Below are positions 16,316-25,325 of a DNA stretch of 64,000 bases, piece after piece; positions within the stretch are counted from its first letter, which is position 1, and the number at the start of each line of letters is the position of its first letter. The position numbers were made by a program, and so were the translations under genes. Below the pieces are notes generated by a model. That model did not search any database and was not told the DNA's origin. It saw nothing but the letters and a program-made list of their open reading frames with translations. This DNA is from Verrucomicrobiaceae bacterium (GTDB lineage Bacteria > Verrucomicrobiota > Verrucomicrobiia > Verrucomicrobiales > Verrucomicrobiaceae): positions 62,001 to 126,000 of the forward strand of contig JADJPM010000005.1 of assembly GCA_016713245.1 (NCBI GenBank), read 5' to 3'.

Positions 16316-19300
16316 ATGAGCACTCTGAGTACAGCCAAGGTCATTCAAGAGGAACGTGATGAAATCCAGCGGCAGCGCGGGGTGCGCTTCCCCCGGCCAG
16401 AAGGCCCTGGGGGAACCGAAAAGGATAAAAAAGAGGCCGAGGCGTGCCCGCCTGCTCCTGCCGATGAGAAGGGGAAAGGCCCGCTGGGACTGTGCTTTTC
16501 CGGCGGCGGCATCCGCAGTGCCACGCTGAACCTGGGCATCCTGCAGGCGCTACACGAGGCGGGCCTGCTGAGGATGATCGACTACCTCTCGACGGTCTCC
16601 GGCGGCGGCTACATCGGCTCCTGGTTCACCGCGATGCGGCACCGGCTGGCCCTGGCGGGCAAGGACGCGGCCTCAGACGATTTTTTGAAGGAAGGGGAAA
16701 TCTCTGGCTCACCCACACTGCGGCATCTGCGCAGCTTCTCCCGCTACCTGGCCCCGAAAGCGGGCATCACCAGCGGGGACACCTGGACGATGGCGGCCAT
16801 ATGGCTGCGAAACACCGGTCTCATCCAGCTCATGGTGGTGAGCATCCTGGTCCTGCTGATGGTCCTGGTGAATGGCGTGCCCACCGCTTTCCAATACATC
16901 GTACACGATGGAAGGTATCCCAGCCTCCCCGTCCTGTGCTGGCCGGAGACGCTGTGGTTCTGGATGGTGGTGGTACAAATACTCTGCGGGTTGGTGGCTT
17001 ACAACACGATGAGCGGCCAGCTCGATCTCGTGGCGAAAAACCAGGCGGACGAGGTGAAACAGGCCACGCCTTGGGGGCCTGCCCTCAAAATCGCCTTGAG
17101 CCTGACGACGGCCTCTTTCCTGGGAGCCGCGCAGATTTACCTCCACTATGGCTGCATGGTGCTAGGAAAGCAGCCCTCGGTGTGGACGGAGGACTTCGTC
17201 GTCTGGGGTTTCACCGGCTTTGTGGCCGTGCTCTGCGTCAGACTGATCCGCAAGACGATCCCGGACGAGGTGTGGAAAGGAGACGGCAAACTGAAGAAAG
17301 GCGTGGGCCTTGGGGAGAAGGCGTTTTTCTATCTAGGGGGCTTCGCGGTGCAATGGCTGGCCGGGATGACGGTGGTCTGGGCGCTGGGGGAGGTGTTTGA
17401 GGCCCTCGTGGGCACATCTCCTGCCAAAGGGCTGAGCGGCCCGCCGATCTCCTGGGCTGCCATCTTGAGCGTGCCGATGCTCATGATTTGCTATGGCCTC
17501 GTGCAGGTGATGTCGATCGGCATCCTGGGAAACCGCTCCAGCAAGCAGTCGCTTGAGTGGCTGGCCCGAGCGGGTGCCTGGGCGCTCATGGTCATCACCC
17601 TGGCCGCCCTAGTGATGGGCGTGGTGGTGGCGGGACCGCAGCTCGTGGACCTGCTCTTCAGCGCCAAAACCTCCACGTGGCTCAAGACCAGCCTCGTCGG
17701 AGGCTGGATCACCGCCTCCGTCTCCGCCGTGGTTCTCGGCAAAGGAGAAAGCACCAGCGGCAAGCCGAACACCTCAGGCATCAAAGAGCGCCTGCTAGGC
17801 TTCCTGCCGCTCATCATGCTGGCCGGCATCCTGCTCCTACTGAGCTGGGTGGTGCGCTGGATGTTCATCAAGCTCATGGCGGCACCTCCCTGCCAGGCGC
17901 ACGCCTTCCTGGCGGATTACTTTGATGAGGGAAAAGGCTTTCCGTGCCTGTGGCTGTTTTTGACAGTCATTTTCGCGGCACTCTCCTGCCTCCTCGTCTG
18001 GCGCATCGATCTCAACGAGTTTTCGATGAACCCCTTCTACCGCAACCGCCTCGTGCGCTGCTACCTCGGAGCCACCCGGCAGGATGCCCGCCAGCCCCAC
18101 GGCAGCACCGGCTTCGATTTCGCTGACGACTTCCCGATGGCCGAGATGCAAAACACCTCCCCGGTGTATGACAAGCAGGCCAAACCGCTTTTTCCCGGCC
18201 CGCTGCACATCATCAACATGGCCGCCAACTCCGGCACCAGCGCCGGCCTGGATACCCAGGAGCGCAGCGCCGAATCCTTCAGCCTCACCCCCCTGCACGC
18301 CGGCTTCAACCACATGCGCTTCGCCATGCCGCAGAGCGAGCGTGACCCTCTAGTCAAAGTCCCCCACCGTGCCTATTCCCCCACCCCTGGCTACGCCGGT
18401 GACTGGACCCTCGGCCAGGCCCTCTCCGTGTCCGGCGCCGCCGCCAGCCCGAATTCCGGCTACCACACCTCCCCCATCGTGGCCTTTCTCCTCACCCTCT
18501 TCAACGCCCGCCTGGGCTGGTGGACCGCCCGCCCGGGTGACGAGGAGTCCGGTGCCAACCGCCCACGCGGCTTTTTCGGCTACCTCAAATACCTGGCCAT
18601 GGAGCTGACCGGCTCCGCCAGCCTCACCTCGCGCTTCATCTACCTTTCAGATGGCGGGCACTTCGAAAACCTGGGCCTCTACGAGCTCGTCCGCCGCCGC
18701 TGCCGCCTCATCATCGTGGGAGACGGCGAGTGCGATCCCGGCCACACCTTTCACGCCCTCGGCACCGCCATCCGCCGCTGCCAGGTGGACATGGGGGTGG
18801 ACATCGATATCGACACACGCGACCTCGTCCCCGATGAGAAAACTGGCCTCTGCCGCGCCCACGCCGCCTTCGGAACCATCAAATACCCGGACGCTCCCCC
18901 GGCCACGCTCGTCTATCTTAAATCCTCCCTCACCGGCGAAGAGGAACTCGATATTCAGCAATACAAGAGCCTCAGCCCCACCTTCCCCCACGAATCCACT
19001 GGCGACCAGTTCTTCAGCGAATCGCAGTTCGAAAGCTACCGGAAGCTCGGCCTGCATATGGCCCGGAAAACTCTCGAACCCAACGACAATGCCAAAAAGA
19101 GGATCAAAGCGATCAAGAAGCTGCCCGCCACCGCATCGAACTGGACCGCCCACAACAACGCCTTCGACAAATACTTTGAGGAATTGCAGCTCTTCTGGAA
19201 GCCGCCGCCCCGCATCTCCTCCGCCAGCTTTGTGAATCACTCCACCCAGCTCACCGCCATCTGGCGGGAGGCCCAAAAAGACCCGGACCTCGCTGGCTTC

Positions 19301-19666
19301 GACGCCGTGATCATACCGAAATGGAGCCGCCTGCACAGCGTTTGCTGCGGACTTCCAGTCGATGTGCAGGCCGCAGAAGCCATGCCCGCCACCCTTGCCC
19401 TCGCCCCGGAGCCCGCCCGCAAGGCCGCCTACCTCTGCCAGGAACTGCTCCAGCTCATGGAAAACGTTTACCTGGACCTCGATCTGCACCACGCCGCAGG
19501 CCACGAGGATCACCGTGGCTGGATGGAACTTTTCAAATACTGGGCCAAGCAACCCGCCATCCGCCAGTCATGGCAGTTGACCTACCAGACCTTCGGCGAA
19601 CGCTTTGAAACCTTCTGTGACGAGGTTTTGGACATGCCTGCGAAGTCCAAGCCCCCCGAAAGCTAA
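16316..19666 (+). CDS. Membrane-anchored patatin-like phospholipase
   Basis: 1116-residue patatin-family lipid acyl hydrolase. The oxyanion loop is FSGGGIRSATLNLG at 61-74, and the nucleophile elbow is STVSGGGYIGSW with Ser95 (TxSxG in place of the usual GxSxG). The catalytic Asp lies in YLSDGGHFENLGLYELV near residue 778, followed by RCRLIIVGDGE. Between the two halves (about residues 165-570) are eight or more hydrophobic segments, so a membrane block is inserted inside the hydrolase. Canonical patatins are 300-400 residues. It is divergent from the Gre-like gene. Substrate is probably membrane phospholipid or storage lipid, but this is inference from family. Confidence 0.85.
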   Translation: MSTLSTAKVIQEERDEIQRQRGVRFPRPEGPGGTEKDKKEAEACPPAPADEKGKGPLGLCFSGGGIRSATLNLGILQALHEAGLLRMIDYLSTVSGGGYIGSWFTAMRHRLALAGKDAASDDFLKEGEISGSPTLRHLRSFSRYLAPKAGITSGDTWTMAAIWLRNTGLIQLMVVSILVLLMVLVNGVPTAFQYIVHDGRYPSLPVLCWPETLWFWMVVVQILCGLVAYNTMSGQLDLVAKNQADEVKQATPWGPALKIALSLTTASFLGAAQIYLHYGCMVLGKQPSVWTEDFVVWGFTGFVAVLCVRLIRKTIPDEVWKGDGKLKKGVGLGEKAFFYLGGFAVQWLAGMTVVWALGEVFEALVGTSPAKGLSGPPISWAAILSVPMLMICYGLVQVMSIGILGNRSSKQSLEWLARAGAWALMVITLAALVMGVVVAGPQLVDLLFSAKTSTWLKTSLVGGWITASVSAVVLGKGESTSGKPNTSGIKERLLGFLPLIMLAGILLLLSWVVRWMFIKLMAAPPCQAHAFLADYFDEGKGFPCLWLFLTVIFAALSCLLVWRIDLNEFSMNPFYRNRLVRCYLGATRQDARQPHGSTGFDFADDFPMAEMQNTSPVYDKQAKPLFPGPLHIINMAANSGTSAGLDTQERSAESFSLTPLHAGFNHMRFAMPQSERDPLVKVPHRAYSPTPGYAGDWTLGQALSVSGAAASPNSGYHTSPIVAFLLTLFNARLGWWTARPGDEESGANRPRGFFGYLKYLAMELTGSASLTSRFIYLSDGGHFENLGLYELVRRRCRLIIVGDGECDPGHTFHALGTAIRRCQVDMGVDIDIDTRDLVPDEKTGLCRAHAAFGTIKYPDAPPATLVYLKSSLTGEEELDIQQYKSLSPTFPHESTGDQFFSESQFESYRKLGLHMARKTLEPNDNAKKRIKAIKKLPATASNWTAHNNAFDKYFEELQLFWKPPPRISSASFVNHSTQLTAIWREAQKDPDLAGFDAVIIPKWSRLHSVCCGLPVDVQAAEAMPATLALAPEPARKAAYLCQELLQLMENVYLDLDLHHAAGHEDHRGWMELFKYWAKQPAIRQSWQLTYQTFGERFETFCDEVLDMPAKSKPPES

Positions 19667-19725
19667 CTTTCCTGATAATCGTTGTTGCCAAACCACGGTA
19701 AATTTTGTTAAACAAGCCTAGTTCC

Positions 19726-20145
19726 ATGAAAAACCGATTCGTACTCATCGCCCTCGCCGCCCTCTCCCTCGTCGGCTCCGCCTCTGCGGACATCCAGTCG
19801 CCTCCGGGACATCATTATAACTGGAGCCGCAAACTTAGCCGCGGCCTCGGAAATATGGTCTTCAGCCCCATGGAGTATGCCACCCGCTGGCGTTACACGA
19901 ATGCGGAGTCCGGCCCTCTCGCCGCCATCTCTGACGCCGCGATTGAAGGCTCCAAGCGCAGCGTCGTCCGCATGGTTACCGGTGCTTATGAAATCCTCAC
20001 CTTCCCCTTCCCCTCCTGGAAGCTGACCTACCGCCCACCTTTCTACCGCAAGGAGTATGTGGACAACTGGTGGGGCTACACCGAGTTCCCACAGGATTTC
20101 GGCCAGTTGACTCAGACGACCTACTCGCGTCGTCAGGGCTGGTAA
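19726..20145 (+). CDS. Exosortase-associated protein, TIGR04073-like
   Basis: Small secreted protein of 139 residues with a signal peptide (MKNRFVLIALAALSLVGSAS-A). The conserved core WSRKLSRGLGNMVFSPMEY, AISDAAIEGSKRSVVRMVTGAYEILTF (split here at GSKR) and PPFYRKEYVD fits the TIGR04073 family. That family co-occurs with exosortase/PEP-CTERM systems, and two PEP-CTERM proteins lie in this window. Biochemical role unknown. ATG 19726 is chosen because it opens a clean signal peptide; a TTG seven codons earlier is unlikely. A strong terminator follows. Confidence 0.82.
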   Translation: MKNRFVLIALAALSLVGSASADIQSPPGHHYNWSRKLSRGLGNMVFSPMEYATRWRYTNAESGPLAAISDAAIEGSKRSVVRMVTGAYEILTFPFPSWKLTYRPPFYRKEYVDNWWGYTEFPQDFGQLTQTTYSRRQGW

Positions 20146-20166
20146 GAGGCCTCCGATGATTTTCAG

Positions 20167-20203
20167 AAGGCGCAGGCTGTTACAGCCTGCGCCTTTTCTT
20201 TTT
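20167..20203 (+). terminator. Rho-independent terminator after the TIGR04073-like gene
   Basis: The 13-bp stem AAGGCGCAGGCTG (20167-20179) and CAGCCTGCGCCTT (20183-20195) with a 3-base loop is followed by a T-rich tract to 20203. Confidence 0.93.
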
Positions 20204-20240
20204 GCAAAAACACCGCCCCACTGCCATCTCAGCGCTCGCC

Positions 20241-20528
20241 ATGCCCGCCGCCGATATTGACATCCAAAAAGTCGCCAAGCTCTCCCGTCTCTCGCTCACG
20301 ACCGAGGAGGCTGCGCACTACGAAAAGCAACTCAACGGCGTCCTGGCCTACATCGACACGCTCACCGCCCACGATCTCGGGGACGTGGAGCCCACCGCGC
20401 ATGCGATGCCGGTCTTTGATGTGCTCCGCGTGGATGAAGAGCGCCCCGGTTTCACCCAGGAAAAATGCCTCTCGAACGCCCCCAAACGCGTCGGCGATCA
20501 ATTTCAAATCCCCAAGGTCATCGAGTGA
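20241..20528 (+). CDS. gatC: Aspartyl/glutamyl-tRNA amidotransferase subunit C
   Basis: GatC, the small subunit of the GatCAB complex that converts Glu-tRNA-Gln and/or Asp-tRNA-Asn to the cognate amides. The 95-residue protein has the expected IDIQKVAKLSRLSLTTEE start, EKQLNGVLAYIDTL, GDVEPTAHAMP and LRVDEERPG. ATG 20241 is chosen; an upstream TTG at 20202 falls in the terminator tail. gatA follows after 42 bases; gatB is not in the window. Confidence 0.95.
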   Translation: MPAADIDIQKVAKLSRLSLTTEEAAHYEKQLNGVLAYIDTLTAHDLGDVEPTAHAMPVFDVLRVDEERPGFTQEKCLSNAPKRVGDQFQIPKVIE

Positions 20529-20541
20529 TCTGAAAATCACC

Positions 20542-20565
20542 AATCAGGAATCCAAAATCAGGAAT
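20542..20565 (+). repeat. Tandem AATCAGGAAT motifs between gatC and gatA
   Basis: AATCAGGAAT occurs at 20542-20551 and again at 20556-20565, just upstream of the gatA start. The same 10-mer is part of the inverted repeat at 14228-14269. Confidence 0.5.
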
Positions 20566-20570
20566 TCAGC

Positions 20571-21995
20571 ATGTCTCTCGCCACTTCGACCATCGCCCAG
20601 CTTCGCCAGCGCCTCACCGCCGGGGAAATCACACCGCGCGACATCGTGCAGGATGTCGCCAAGGCCATTGAGGCTCGCAACAGCGAACTCGGTGCCTACT
20701 TGAGTTTCGACACGGAGGCCGCGCTGAACGAAGCCGATGCCGCCGACAAGTCCCTGCCGCTTGGTGGCATCCCGATTGGCATCAAGGACAACATGAACGT
20801 CACCGGCCAGCCCTGCACCTGCGCCTCGAAGATCCTCGCGGAGAACTACACCGCGCCTTACGACGCCGGCGCGATCCAAAAGCTGCGACAGGGCGGTGCG
20901 CTGCCCTTTGGCCGCCTGAACATGGATGAGTTCGCCATGGGCTCGACGACGGAAAACTCCGCGCTCGGCGTCACCCGCAATCCTCGCGATACCAGCCGCG
21001 TGCCGGGCGGTTCCAGCGGTGGCAGCGCCGCCGCCGTGGCCGGAGACATCGCCATTGCTGCGCTCGGCAGCGACACCGGCGGCTCGATCCGCCAGCCCGC
21101 CGCTCTTTGCGGCTGCGTGGGCCTTAAACCGACCTACGGGCGTGTCTCGCGCTTTGGCCTCGTGGCCTTCGCCTCCTCGCTCGACCAGATCGGCCCCATC
21201 ACGAAGACCGTCGAAGATGCCGCGCTGCTGCTGAATCATCTCTGCGGCAAGGACGGGCGCGATTCCACCTCACTCGATGTCGAGGTGCCGGACTTCACCA
21301 CCGGCATCGGCAAGGACATCAAAGGGCTGCGGGTCGGTTTGCCGAAGGAATACTTCATCGAGGGCACGCACGCTGGTGTCTCCGCCGCCGTCGATGCCGC
21401 CATCAAGAAGCTCGAAAGCCTCGGTGCCATCATCGAGCAGATTTCCCTGCCACACACGGAGCTCGGCGTGGCCACTTACTATGTCCTCGCTCCCGCAGAA
21501 GCCTCCGCGAACCTCGCCCGCTTTGACGGCGTGCGTTACGGTCACCGCAGCAGCAGCGCTGGCGACCTCATGGAGCACTACGTAAAGAGCCGCTCCGAAG
21601 GATTCGGCCCGGAGGTGAAGCGCCGCATCCTGCTCGGCACCTACATGCTCAGCAGCGGCTACTATGATGCCTACTACCTCCGTGCTCAAAAAGCCCGCAC
21701 TTTGATCCGCAATGACTTCACCGAGGCCTTCTCGAAGGTCGATGTCATCGTCTCCCCCACCAGCCCCGCTCCGGCACACAAGCTCGGCGAATTGAAGGAC
21801 AATCCGCTCGCCGCCTATCTCGAGGACGTTTTCACCATCCCGGTGAATCTCGCCGGTCTTCCTGGCATCAGCGTGCCCTGCGGTGATATCGAAGTCGATG
21901 GCGTGAAACTGCCCGTCGGCCTGCAAATCATCGGCAAGCCGCTGGATGAGGTCACGGTGCTGCGAGCTGCGCACGCTTACGAGCAGGCGCGGTGA
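20571..21995 (+). CDS. gatA: Aspartyl/glutamyl-tRNA amidotransferase subunit A
   Basis: Amidase subunit of GatCAB, releasing ammonia from glutamine for transamidation. The 474-residue protein carries the amidase signature: Lys in GIKDNMNVTGQPCTC, then GGSSGGSAAAVAGDIAIAAL and GSDTGGSIRQPAALCG (the cis-Ser/Ser/Lys triad region), followed by GLKPTYGRVSRFGL. Length is normal for GatA. It is downstream of gatC in the same operon and abuts the convergent response-regulator gene with no gap. Confidence 0.96.
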   Translation: MSLATSTIAQLRQRLTAGEITPRDIVQDVAKAIEARNSELGAYLSFDTEAALNEADAADKSLPLGGIPIGIKDNMNVTGQPCTCASKILAENYTAPYDAGAIQKLRQGGALPFGRLNMDEFAMGSTTENSALGVTRNPRDTSRVPGGSSGGSAAAVAGDIAIAALGSDTGGSIRQPAALCGCVGLKPTYGRVSRFGLVAFASSLDQIGPITKTVEDAALLLNHLCGKDGRDSTSLDVEVPDFTTGIGKDIKGLRVGLPKEYFIEGTHAGVSAAVDAAIKKLESLGAIIEQISLPHTELGVATYYVLAPAEASANLARFDGVRYGHRSSSAGDLMEHYVKSRSEGFGPEVKRRILLGTYMLSSGYYDAYYLRAQKARTLIRNDFTEAFSKVDVIVSPTSPAPAHKLGELKDNPLAAYLEDVFTIPVNLAGLPGISVPCGDIEVDGVKLPVGLQIIGKPLDEVTVLRAAHAYEQAR

Positions 21996-22631
21996 TCACT
22001 CCCCTACCCTGACGATCCCGCGCTCGATGGCGATGGCGACAGCGTTGGTGCGGTCAAAGGCATCCAGCTTCTCCAAAATGATGCTGATGTGCAGGCGGAT
22101 GGTGCCCATGCTCAGCTTCATCAGGTCCACGATTTCTTTCGTGCTCTGACCGCGGACAAGCAGCCGAAGGATCTCCAGCTCGCGTTCCGTGAGCGGCTTG
22201 CGCTTTTCGCGGGCTTTGAGCTTCGCGTTGATGGCGGCGGGAAAGTAGCCCTTGCCTCCGGCGATGGTGCGGATGGCATCGAGCACCTCCTCACACTCGC
22301 AGGACTTCGTGAGATAGCCACGGGCACCGGCGCTGACGGCGCGGTAGATGTCCTCCTCGCCATCGAGGATGGTCAGCATGAGCACGCGGGCATTGGGGAA
22401 CTCGTTGCGGATGATGGACAGCGTCTGCACGCCGTTTTGATCCGGCAGATCGTAATCCATGAGCACCACATCCGGCCGGTGGAGACGGTATTGCTCGATG
22501 GCTTTAGTCCCCGTGCCTGCCTCGGCCACCACGGCCATGTCCTTTTCCGCATTGATCGGCACGGAAAGGCCAAGGCGGGTGGCGAAATGGTCATCGACGA
22601 TCAGGACGCGGATTTTTTTGCTGGTGCTCAT
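21996..22631 (-). CDS. NarL/LuxR-family response regulator
   Basis: 211-residue response regulator. The receiver has VDDH at 12-15, phosphoacceptor Asp59 in VVLMDYDLPDQNG and a Lys in YLTKSCECEE. The C-terminal LuxR-type HTH (about 143-205) has LTERELEILRLLVRGQSTKEI and MGTIRLHISIILEKL. It is encoded after and overlaps by four bases (ATGA) the sensor kinase gene, so it is the cognate regulator. Target genes are unknown. Confidence 0.94.
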   Translation of the reverse strand: MSTSKKIRVLIVDDHFATRLGLSVPINAEKDMAVVAEAGTGTKAIEQYRLHRPDVVLMDYDLPDQNGVQTLSIIRNEFPNARVLMLTILDGEEDIYRAVSAGARGYLTKSCECEEVLDAIRTIAGGKGYFPAAINAKLKAREKRKPLTERELEILRLLVRGQSTKEIVDLMKLSMGTIRLHISIILEKLDAFDRTNAVAIAIERGIVRVGE

Positions 22632-24676
22632 GAGAGTGGTTTCGCGGGAGCGACACGACTGGGGTTGATCTGGACTTCGAGATACACGCGGGTGCCAAAG
22701 CCGGGCCGGCTTTCGATGCGGAGCTGGCCGCCGAGCTTTTCCGCCCGCTCCCGCATGCCGCTGAGGCCGAAATGCCCCGCTTCGGCGCTGGCAGCCTCCA
22801 GATCGAATCCGCGACCATCATCGCAGATTTCCAGGCAAATACGCTCTGGCTCGTAATCGAGACGCAGGTTGATGTTTTTGCCCTGCGAATGCTTCCGCGC
22901 ATTCGCCACGGCCTCCTGAGCAAGACGAAGAAAATTCGTCTCCATCGTGCCAGCGAGCCGAAAGGGCGTTCCATTCACCACCACGCGAAAATCCGCTCCG
23001 GCGGCGGTGGCGAGCGGTTTGAGCAGTTCCTCCATGGCTGCAGGAAGGCCGCGCTGCTCCAGCGCCACGCTGCGCAGCTCACGAATCGTCGAGCGTGAAT
23101 CCTCGCGGGCACGGCGCAGCAGGCGGCGGGCGAGGTCCAGCGTCTCCGTGGCATCGTGGTTGCCACCGTTGAGCTTTTTGAAGGTGCTATCGAGCAGCAT
23201 GTTCACGCCCACCAGTTCCTGCTCCAACGTGTCGTGGAGATCCCTGGCAATGCGCTGGCGTTCCTCCAGCGTGGCATGCTGCTGGGCCTGCTGCTGGATC
23301 ATCTTGGATTGGCGGGCGACGATGAATTGCAGGGCCAACGCCCAGGCGGCAATCATTACGGCCAGCGCCACGACTCCACCGAGCACCCACAGCGCATGGC
23401 GCTCATTCCACCACGGAGGCCGGGCGATCACGGCAATGTCTCCCGGCTCCCGCAGCAGGATGCGGAAGCTGGTGGCATTGCGTGGAATGACGAGCGGCCG
23501 GTCCGTCACCAGTTCACAAATGCCGGTGAGGCGCAGCGTCGTGCCGGGCTCAAACTCCTCCGAAGGAACCGAGGGATAGCTCAGCATGGCGTCAAAGACC
23601 TGACCGCCTGCACGGCAGATCAGTGTACTGGCCTCACGCCCACGATTCAGTTCCAAAAACTCCGCGTTCAGCGTCACCAGCTCGCATTGCTCAGCACTGT
23701 TGCGCTGAGCGGCGGCTCGAAACGCCACCGGTGTGAGCACGGCACCATCACCCACCTTTTTCACATCCACCGCACTCAAGCTCGGGCGGAAAGCCGTGAC
23801 CACTGGATAGCCCTCTGCCTCCACCTCATCACCCCGTTGGATACCCACCGGCTGCGCCGTCTGCACAAACATGCTTCCGCCCGCATCCCGAAGATATAGC
23901 CCACGCCCTTCCACCACATGCGTGGCCTGCCCACGGACCCGGACACGTTCACGCAAGGGCGAATCGACCCGCAGCAATCCGTTGATCGGCACCCTGGGCA
24001 CCTGCGCCGTGGTCTTGGGCTCTTCGATAATCTCGAAGGCATCCAGCCCATGCACAAAGAGCAGCCGGCCGGACATCTGCCGCTGGTCATTGAAGTGCGT
24101 GCCGGCCACGCCACGCACCTTCACGCGTCGTTCCAAAAGCTGCCACGGAAGCTTGGAGAGCGGCTCACGCTGTGGCATGAGCGATCTCACCAGCCAGCCA
24201 TCGATTTGCAAATCGACGACGAGACTCTGATCCATGAACGAGGTGCCTTTCACCACGGCCACGACCTCCACCGGCTGGCTGTCCATCGCGGGTTGAAAAA
24301 GCTCCTCCACGCCGACAGGCAGGTGTGCTGGCAAACCGCCCGCGCCGTTCTCCTGAATCATTTTCGGGATGACGACGGGTAGGAACTCCCCCTCGCTCAC
24401 CTCGCCAGTGACCTCCAACCGCATCCCCTGGGCATAAGGTTTCGTCGGGCGCTTCTCCTCCGGCACCCCTACGCAGATGCCCTCCGTGCCATCGTGGACG
24501 AACAATACGCCCCAGTCGGGATGGTAAAAGGTGGTCACCGCCTCAATCTTCACGCTCGGGTGCTCCCGCGCCTTATTGGGGGCCATCTCACGGATCACCC
24601 GGATGGAGCTGATCGTCTCCACACCCGCGGCGGAAAGCGCGAGTGAGAGAAAAACGATGAGCCGAAGTGCAGACAT
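22628..24676 (-). CDS. NarX/DegS-type sensor kinase with periplasmic OB-like repeats
   Basis: 682-residue membrane kinase. A signal-like N-terminus (1-20) is followed by about 400 extracytoplasmic residues that seem to hold three or four OB-fold-like units, for example GVLFVHDGTEGICVGVP then LEVTGEVSEGEFLPVV, and RVRGQATHVVEGRGLYLRD then GDEVEAEGYP. One transmembrane helix (about 428-452) precedes a HisKA_3 domain with the phosphoacceptor His in RQRIARDLHDTLEQELVG. A HATPase domain (EICDDGRGFD, FGLSGMRERAEKLGG) ends the protein. It partners the LuxR-type regulator downstream. The ligand is unknown; OB-like sensor arrays of this kind are seen in other verrucomicrobial kinases. Confidence 0.88.
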   Translation of the reverse strand: MSALRLIVFLSLALSAAGVETISSIRVIREMAPNKAREHPSVKIEAVTTFYHPDWGVLFVHDGTEGICVGVPEEKRPTKPYAQGMRLEVTGEVSEGEFLPVVIPKMIQENGAGGLPAHLPVGVEELFQPAMDSQPVEVVAVVKGTSFMDQSLVVDLQIDGWLVRSLMPQREPLSKLPWQLLERRVKVRGVAGTHFNDQRQMSGRLLFVHGLDAFEIIEEPKTTAQVPRVPINGLLRVDSPLRERVRVRGQATHVVEGRGLYLRDAGGSMFVQTAQPVGIQRGDEVEAEGYPVVTAFRPSLSAVDVKKVGDGAVLTPVAFRAAAQRNSAEQCELVTLNAEFLELNRGREASTLICRAGGQVFDAMLSYPSVPSEEFEPGTTLRLTGICELVTDRPLVIPRNATSFRILLREPGDIAVIARPPWWNERHALWVLGGVVALAVMIAAWALALQFIVARQSKMIQQQAQQHATLEERQRIARDLHDTLEQELVGVNMLLDSTFKKLNGGNHDATETLDLARRLLRRAREDSRSTIRELRSVALEQRGLPAAMEELLKPLATAAGADFRVVVNGTPFRLAGTMETNFLRLAQEAVANARKHSQGKNINLRLDYEPERICLEICDDGRGFDLEAASAEAGHFGLSGMRERAEKLGGQLRIESRPGFGTRVYLEVQINPSRVAPAKPLS

Positions 24677-24809
24677 GCGGTTGAATACTACTCACACGCA
24701 CCTGCGGAAACGAGTTGTTCATGTGACTAAATGACGGAGGCCGTCACGAGAGCACGATGCACCCCATTTTTGCCGTGGACATCGGACGGACGACGTGTTG
24801 CCATTCCGC

Positions 24810-25268
24810 ATGCTTCGCCGCGTTGTTTTCCTGCTTGTCATTGCTCTCAGCTCATTCGGCCTCTGGTGGTTGTTTTTGCGCTCGCCAGAGCGGCAAATCC
24901 TCGCTGCTCAGGAGACCTTCATGGAGGCATTGGAGGAGCATGACTGGGAGGCCGTTTCTTCAATGCTGGCGCCTGACTTCGCCGGTCCTCAGGGCCTGAA
25001 TACTCAAACCGTCATGCCCGAGCTTCAGAAGGCTCTCGGCGGATTTGTCACGCTCGATATCGAGGTGCTCGAACCCGCCGTCCAAGCCTCACCCAAGCTG
25101 GGAGTCAGCACGCAGCGAATCAAGGTCATCGGCCTCGGCAGCTCGTTTGCCATCGCTGTGCGCGAGCGGGCGAATCAATTGCAAACGCCATGGCTGCTCC
25201 ATTGGCGTAAAATCGGTTTCTGGCCTTGGAACTGGGAACTCACCCAAGTTCACAATGATTCCCTGTGA
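24810..25268 (+). CDS. Membrane-anchored protein of unknown function (NTF2-like)
   Basis: About 152 residues with one N-terminal membrane segment (VVFLLVIALSSFGLWWLFL) and an extracytoplasmic domain. The segment AAQETFMEALEEHDWEAVSSMLAPDF looks like the opening helices of an NTF2/SnoaL-like cone fold. I did not recognise a specific family. ATG 24810 (MLRRVV) is preferred to GTG 24795. It lies upstream of the thioredoxin-like gene (57-base gap), possibly co-transcribed. Confidence 0.65.
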   Translation: MLRRVVFLLVIALSSFGLWWLFLRSPERQILAAQETFMEALEEHDWEAVSSMLAPDFAGPQGLNTQTVMPELQKALGGFVTLDIEVLEPAVQASPKLGVSTQRIKVIGLGSSFAIAVRERANQLQTPWLLHWRKIGFWPWNWELTQVHNDSL

Positions 25269-25325
25269 GCACGGGCGGGCTTGCTTCCTTGCCACCTTAG
25301 CTGAAGCCGCAAAACTGCATTCGCC

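Noticed and set aside
14367..16319. 650-codon plus-strand frame opposite the Gre-like gene
   Set aside because: It runs antisense to the coiled-coil and FKBP-like regions, has no start signal, and is very rich in Gly, Glu and Asp.
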